From Hemibagrus wyckioides (taxonomy: Eukaryota > Chordata > Actinopteri > Siluriformes > Bagridae), in assembly GCF_019097595.1 (NCBI RefSeq), contig NC_080718.1, positions 14,116,157 to 14,180,156 on the forward strand: a DNA stretch of 64,000 nt, given 5' to 3'. The position numbers and the translations under genes were made by a program. Under the pieces are notes generated by a model. That model searched no databases. It was not told where the DNA came from and saw only the letters and a program-made list of their open reading frames with translations. Within the stretch, counting starts at the first letter, position 1; each line of letters opens with the position of its first letter. Of this stretch, positions 59,299 through 64,000 are shown piece by piece.

Positions 59299-59313
59299 CC
59301 AGTAGGAGGTGGT
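59299..59313 (+). promoter_or_regulatory. CTCF-like motif 2 (opposite orientation)
   Basis: CCAGTAGGAGGTGGT matches 13 of 15 positions of CCASYAGRKGGCRSY, on the + strand. Confidence 0.3.
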
Positions 59314-59435
59314 GCTGTATCAGGACTCATTACGAATTGTTGAACGCATTTGAGTTCTTTCTTCTCTAAAAAACAAAAATGAGAATTAACGTAACCTTGA
59401 TTTTACATAATATTGGACTTGTTTCGAGAACCTAC

Positions 59436-59450
59436 GGCGCCATCTAGAGG
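59436..59450 (-). promoter_or_regulatory. CTCF-like motif 3
   Basis: Reverse complement CCTCTAGATGGCGCC matches 14 of 15 positions of CCASYAGRKGGCRSY, the best match noted. Confidence 0.5.
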
Positions 59451-59503
59451 AGAGGTGCTATATTGCAAGGACTGGCTGTCGATTTAAATGCAGTCAGGAC
59501 AGG

Positions 59504-59518
59504 AGCGCCCCCTAAAAC
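59504..59518 (-). promoter_or_regulatory. CTCF-like motif 4 (partial)
   Basis: Reverse complement contains TAGGGGGCGCT, a full match to the 11-base core YAGRKGGCRSY. The first four consensus positions do not match. Confidence 0.35.
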
Positions 59519-59593
59519 AATACTACTGCAGGACTGGGACAAAAGTTCCCAAAACCAAATTACTTTGAGACCACTGGCCACCTACTGCGATGT

Positions 59594-59963
59594 AAGAAAC
59601 CTTGTACACCTGTTCATTATTGCAAATATTTAATCAGCCAATCACGAGGCAGCAACTCTGTATAAAATCTTGAAAGCACAGGTCATGAGATTTACATCAA
59701 ACGTCAGAATTGTGTGGGGAAAGGTGGGGTGTATGTAAATTCGACCATGGCATGGTTGTTTGAGTCAGAGTATTTCAGAAACAGCTAATCTCCTGGGATA
59801 CCAGTATGGTATGGGGGAAAGCACAGTGCCAGTGAGAGGCAGTTCTGTGAGTGGAAAAAGCTTGCTGATGAAGAGAGAAAGGGCTTTTCCTAGCTGACAG
59901 GAATGCTGCAGTAACAAATTGTGAGCTCAAAGGTTGTGAGCAGAGAAGCATCTTAAAACTTAC
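59594..59963 (+). mobile_element. Tc1-like transposon, 5' fragment
   Basis: Terminal repeat remnant TTGTACACCTGTTCATT, then AATCAGCCAATCAC, CATGGCATGGTTGTTTGAGT, AATCTCCTGGGAT, GCAGTTCTGTGAGTGGAAA, GCTGACAGGAATGCTGCAGT and GTGAGCAGAGAAGCATCTTA. Same family as 32262-32898, less rearranged; it ends inside the transposase gene and has no open frame. Confidence 0.8.
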
Positions 59964-60843
59964 CAAGTGTTAGAATGGAGTTCTTAATAATTCGACAACC
60001 GTGGGTTGAATTATTTTTTTTTAATTTTCTGAAAAGGAACTGTACCACAAAATATGTTCTGCTGTACATCCAGTATGGGGTTTTGCTTGCTAGATATTGA
60101 TCAGAGTGACATCTTGAAGTTACTTTTAAAAAATTCTGTTATTATTCTGCATTTTGCAGCATCCTCTTGGGGCTTTTCATTCCATGTCTCTTTTATAACA
60201 CCGCTACATTTGTCCATTCTGACATTTGTCCATAAAGTGAACGATGACTTCCATGGAGTTGCAAGACTAGCGGGTTCATGATTTATTTACCAATAGCATT
60301 TGACTATATGGACCAAAAATTTTCGGAATTGCCAGCCACTTGACGCCATCTCCGGGGGGAACATTGGCGTGCAGGCCACATTCAGTCGCAAAATAGGACA
60401 GAATGACTCCAGAATCTCTCCAAGGGCAGTTCGGGTCTATTGGTGGTTCAGTGATTCCTTGCTTCTACCAGGAACCCCGCCAGCGTTTAGGACGTATTAA
60501 TTATTTCAGTGCTGTCAGAGACTTCTTGTTCACGTTACATAAACAATCGAAGTACAGCATGCGAAATTACCACATGAATAGTCCTTTCTTACTTGTTCAG
60601 TTTACTTATTGATGACGTTGCACAAAACTTAACGAACATGAATATACCTAGTGCGGTATGATTGAATTAACCTCAGTATATTATGCAGGTGTTCATCACA
60701 CGCTTGATGCGTCAAACGCAATTATGACGTTAAAGTCTATATAAAAACTTCATTTTAATTCTGTTTCTGAATTCTCTTTTACAGACAGACATGTTGACTT
60801 TTGAAAATGTAAATATAAATTAGCTTTTATCAAAGTTTTATTT

Positions 60844-60883
60844 CGTACCATTTTTTAATTAGACGTACCATTTTTTAATTAGA
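60844..60883 (+). repeat. Perfect 20-bp tandem duplication
   Basis: CGTACCATTTTTTAATTAGA twice, head to tail without mismatch; each unit carries a TAATTA homeodomain core. Confidence 0.95.
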
Positions 60884-61066
60884 CACATTATCTACTGCCA
60901 GTTCGCACATGTGTACTGTACTGTACTGTAAATATTGACCTAAATATGGTTAAATCCACAACTGTGTTTCATATCTGCATTGCTACGTTTAATTTAACTT
61001 GTGTTCTATATTTAAGGTTTTCTTCCTCCTAGTCTTATTAGTTATTTTTGGTATTAGTTATTTTTG

Positions 61067-61173
<107 letters not shown>

Positions 61174-61177
61174 CACA

Positions 61178-61222
61178 AGAATTTTCCTCATGGGATCAAT
61201 AAAGTCTATCTATCTATCTATC
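61178..61222 (+). mobile_element. LINE-like 3' tail with (TCTA)n
   Basis: CTCATGGGATCAATAAAG followed by about four TCTA units is the usual 3' end of several fish non-LTR retrotransposons. No LINE coding region precedes it; only the microsatellite does. Confidence 0.5.
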
Positions 61223-61471
61223 ACCTAGAAGAATTGTTGCTTTAGGAAGCACAAGAACTGACAGGTCTGTAAATATAAATAAGCTCAATGGCTTTGACCG
61301 ACGTGTAGCTGACGGGCTGAAGATATAGGATAGAGTACTAAAACACCGTAAGGATTGGCATGATCTCTTAATTATGTAAAGATATATTCGGACTATAACT
61401 GAACAAAAGCAATAACAACGTCTTTATAGGCCAATTTAAGTGAATTCAGACTGGCCCGGTAATGGACGGCA

Positions 61472-61494
61472 ATGAATGTCCATGAGACATTCAT
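61472..61494. repeat. Perfect inverted repeat ATGAATGTC / GACATTCAT
   Basis: 9-base arms around CATGA, in a low-repeat stretch (61430-61640) that may be conserved. Confidence 0.85.
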
Positions 61495-61775
61495 GTCCCT
61501 GGTGCCTGGGAAAGTGCTTAATGGGTTTTTGACTGCAGTTTTACCTGGAAAGCCTAGAGGCCTCAAGTTTCGGTTTGAAAATAATTGCCTCTATTCGGTC
61601 ACACTTTGCTAATAAACCCTGCTTGTGGCTAATTCACATGCAGTGCAATACCGGTCTCGAATCAGAGTCAAAACATGAAACCTGAATCTTCTTCTTGTTA
61701 ATAAAGGGTTACTTAATTAAATTGCCTTAAGTAAAAAGAATGAAGATTTATGGTTGTAATTTGAATGAAATTCTT

Positions 61776-61816
61776 GTTACCTTAAAACTGTTACCTTAAA
61801 ACTGTTACCTTAAAGC
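61776..61816 (+). repeat. 14-bp tandem repeat, about 3 copies
   Basis: GTTACCTTAAAACT twice, then a third unit ending AAAG. Confidence 0.93.
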
Positions 61817-62789
61817 CACAATATGCAGATGGAAAATTATATTTAGAAATCATCGAAAGAAATTCTGACACACCCCTCCCTCCCTCAGGTTGAAGAACAG
61901 GAGAAAGAGGAGATGTTGATAGAAGAGTATTTCCTGACTTGGCGGGAGACGGGAAACACCAGACTAGCGCGCGTGAGAGTGAGCATGAGTATGTGGGTAG
62001 TTCGTGTGTAATGCTTTGCTTGGTCCTTATGCATAAGTGCATTTTCTTTACCTTTGCTGGCAAATGTATTTGTTAAATTAAAATTAAAGTTTTTTTCAAA
62101 CAGTACTTTTATATCAACGTTACTTTTAAACTATCTACACATTCATCCAAAGTGCGTTTGTGTTTCCAGACAGATTCATAACATTAAGTATTCCTTTGTC
62201 TTCATCTGTAATTCATGAGCTTTTCCCGAAACGAACATAGTAAGTCATAAGCAAATGAACGGGTAGCCTAAGCCATTCGTTTTTCATTAAGCACTTTAAA
62301 ATTTTTTTGCCTTGTGTGCAGTTCTACCTCAAAAAGGCAGAGGTCGCTAATTTCGGTACAAAACCCCTCACAATAACACAACTAGTACATTCATTTATAC
62401 AGTAACGCTGGGTCATGACCACAGCTGCATAAGCTTACAAACGAAAGTTGGAATAGTTAACAAAAATAAGATTTAAGCCTTGTAAACATAACTTATTTCG
62501 ACATACACCTCCAAAGTCATATATACAACTGACATTAAAATGATAGGCAGTAAGTGTGCAGATGTCGTTTGACTTTTTTAGCCAATTGCAATCTGACAGA
62601 GATTTAAGAATAAGTACGTGGTTATTCTATATTTAATATTTACAGACTTATATGACTCTATGACCAACCATCTTTCCACTAACAAAAAATATGACATCTG
62701 GCTTTACTAAACACTGATATATCTGTTTTGAACTATTTCTTACAAAGCATCAGCGCTGGTCTTGATATATATATGGATTTATTTTATTG

Positions 62790-62790
<1 letters not shown>

Positions 62791-62841
<51 letters not shown>

Positions 62842-62942
62842 GTTGTTGTTGTTGTTGTTGTTGTTGTTTCTTCTTCTTCTTCTCCTTCTACTTCTTTTAC
62901 TTATTATTATTATTATTGTTGTTGTTGTTGTTGTTGTTGTTA
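62791..62942. repeat. (ATT)n(GTT)n(CTT)n(ATT)n(GTT)n compound microsatellite
   Basis: A long array of trinucleotide blocks. It produces spurious poly-Leu, poly-Tyr and poly-Asn open frames. Confidence 0.97.
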
Positions 62943-64000
62943 AAGAGACCTCACTGTGCCCTTTTGCGTTAGAACTGTACACTAGATCCACATGAATGGG
63001 TCAGCGTGCCATTAAGTTACAAAAAGATCACTTGTGTTACTGGGATAATCCATGTAGTAATGCTTATTTTAAGCAAGTAAAAATTTAATAAAATGTTCAG
63101 GTTTATTATTTTGTGCCAATACTGTGTTGGCTCGCTCTGTATTATCAAGTTGAGACAGACCCAAAAAAAACAAAAAAACATGGTAGTTTATTTTCATCGA
63201 GATGTGCCACCAGGAGGGATTTTCCCAATGGAAGAAGGCAATATTCGCTTGGCAGCTTCATTAATCAGAGGTGATGTGACCTGGCCTGTGTGTTATTTCC
63301 AATTGTGGGTTTTTTGAATTGTTGCTGCAATCAAGTAAATGTATTAAACGTGTATGTTTTGATAAATTGGCTTAGTCTGCAGTGCTTAGAGACATAATCA
63401 CGTCACTAGTCTTTTTTGTTGCAAGAATTACAAAGGCCAGTATCACCAAAGCAATAATAATTACATCAATACCTATTAAACGTTATGGGTCATGTTCCCT
63501 GGTTTGTGGTCATAAACGTGAGAATTTAAATGTAACGCTACATTGATTGGCTGAGTCTGTAATTGACTGAGGACGGTACTGTGACCCTGGATTGAGCCAG
63601 AGCTCGGCAACCTTTCTCTGAATTCTACAGTTCTAATGAAACACTTAGTGAGGAGGTGTATGACAGAACATTGAAAATTAATCTAATCTCTCTGCTTTGG
63701 AAATACACAAGCATGAAGTTAGGGTCATTTAAAGAGATTTAAGATGAGAGCTGCGAGGGAAGATCTGTGTAACACTAAGACATACAAGGCAAACAGATCT
63801 TTCCATGACAGAAACATGTTTTGAATGAAGGCCAAGCTCAAGATATGCAGGGATATTAAATATTGTGTGGACGTGTATTCTGCATATTTGTTAAATTATT
63901 TTTCGTTTACAATCCCCATTCAAAGTGAAAACGTCATATTTTAAGAAAACTTTTATGATTAAACGACTCATTACATTAATTGCATTTTTCTAGATTTAGC

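Noticed and set aside
60303..60335. Resemblance of CTATATGGACCAAAAAT to the 5' end of the repeat family seen at 3750
   Set aside because: Only about 25 bases look similar and the following sequence does not continue the family.
61776..61816. Regular repeat units that could suggest a CRISPR-like array
   Set aside because: Units are directly adjacent without spacers and the genome is that of a vertebrate.
62762..62995. Open frames rich in Leu, Tyr, Cys or Asn
   Set aside because: Produced by the ATT/GTT/CTT trinucleotide arrays. The same applies to poly-Asn/poly-Thr frames at 45493-45723 and 46143-46391.

Overview
This is vertebrate nuclear DNA, almost certainly from a ray-finned (teleost) fish. 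It is AT-rich and intron-rich, full of (GT)n, (AT)n and (ATT)n/(GTT)n microsatellites, and carries decayed fish-type transposons (Tc1-like, DIRS-like, tRNA-derived SINE-like). The repeat types suggest an otophysan such as a catfish or characin, but that is inference; the species cannot be fixed from the sequence alone.

Two protein-coding genes are present, in the tail-to-tail order known for this locus in other vertebrates. On the + strand, nine exons between 13242 and 39106 encode residues 24-299 of the mitochondrial oxodicarboxylate carrier Slc25a21. They join in frame without a break and predict the same total length as the human protein (299 residues). The first about 23 codons lie upstream of the window. 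On the - strand, four coding exons between 51095 and 44146 encode a complete 343-residue Pax9 with paired domain and octapeptide. The stop codons of the two genes are about 5.0 kb apart.

Layout: 1-13241 is the end of a large slc25a21 intron; 13242-39106 holds the carrier exons and introns; 39107-44145 is the convergent intergenic region; 44146-51095 is pax9; 51096-64000 is noncoding DNA upstream of pax9 with no further gene seen. In other vertebrates an Nkx2 gene lies on that side, but no homeobox was found here.

The two products do not act together: one is a mitochondrial transporter, the other a pharyngeal/skeletal/tooth transcription factor. They are probably held together because Pax9 regulatory DNA sits in and beyond the carrier gene. 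Several low-repeat, relatively GC-rich stretches in slc25a21 introns 7 and 8, in pax9 introns and upstream of pax9 look like candidate conserved elements, though this cannot be proven without alignment. No new molecular system was found. The best leads are a cluster of CTCF-like motifs 7-8 kb upstream of pax9, a T-box-like motif cluster in pax9 intron 2, a paired TCF/LEF plus CRE site between the genes, an in-frame open leader before the Pax9 start codon, and a TA-flanked transposon relic with a transposase remnant.
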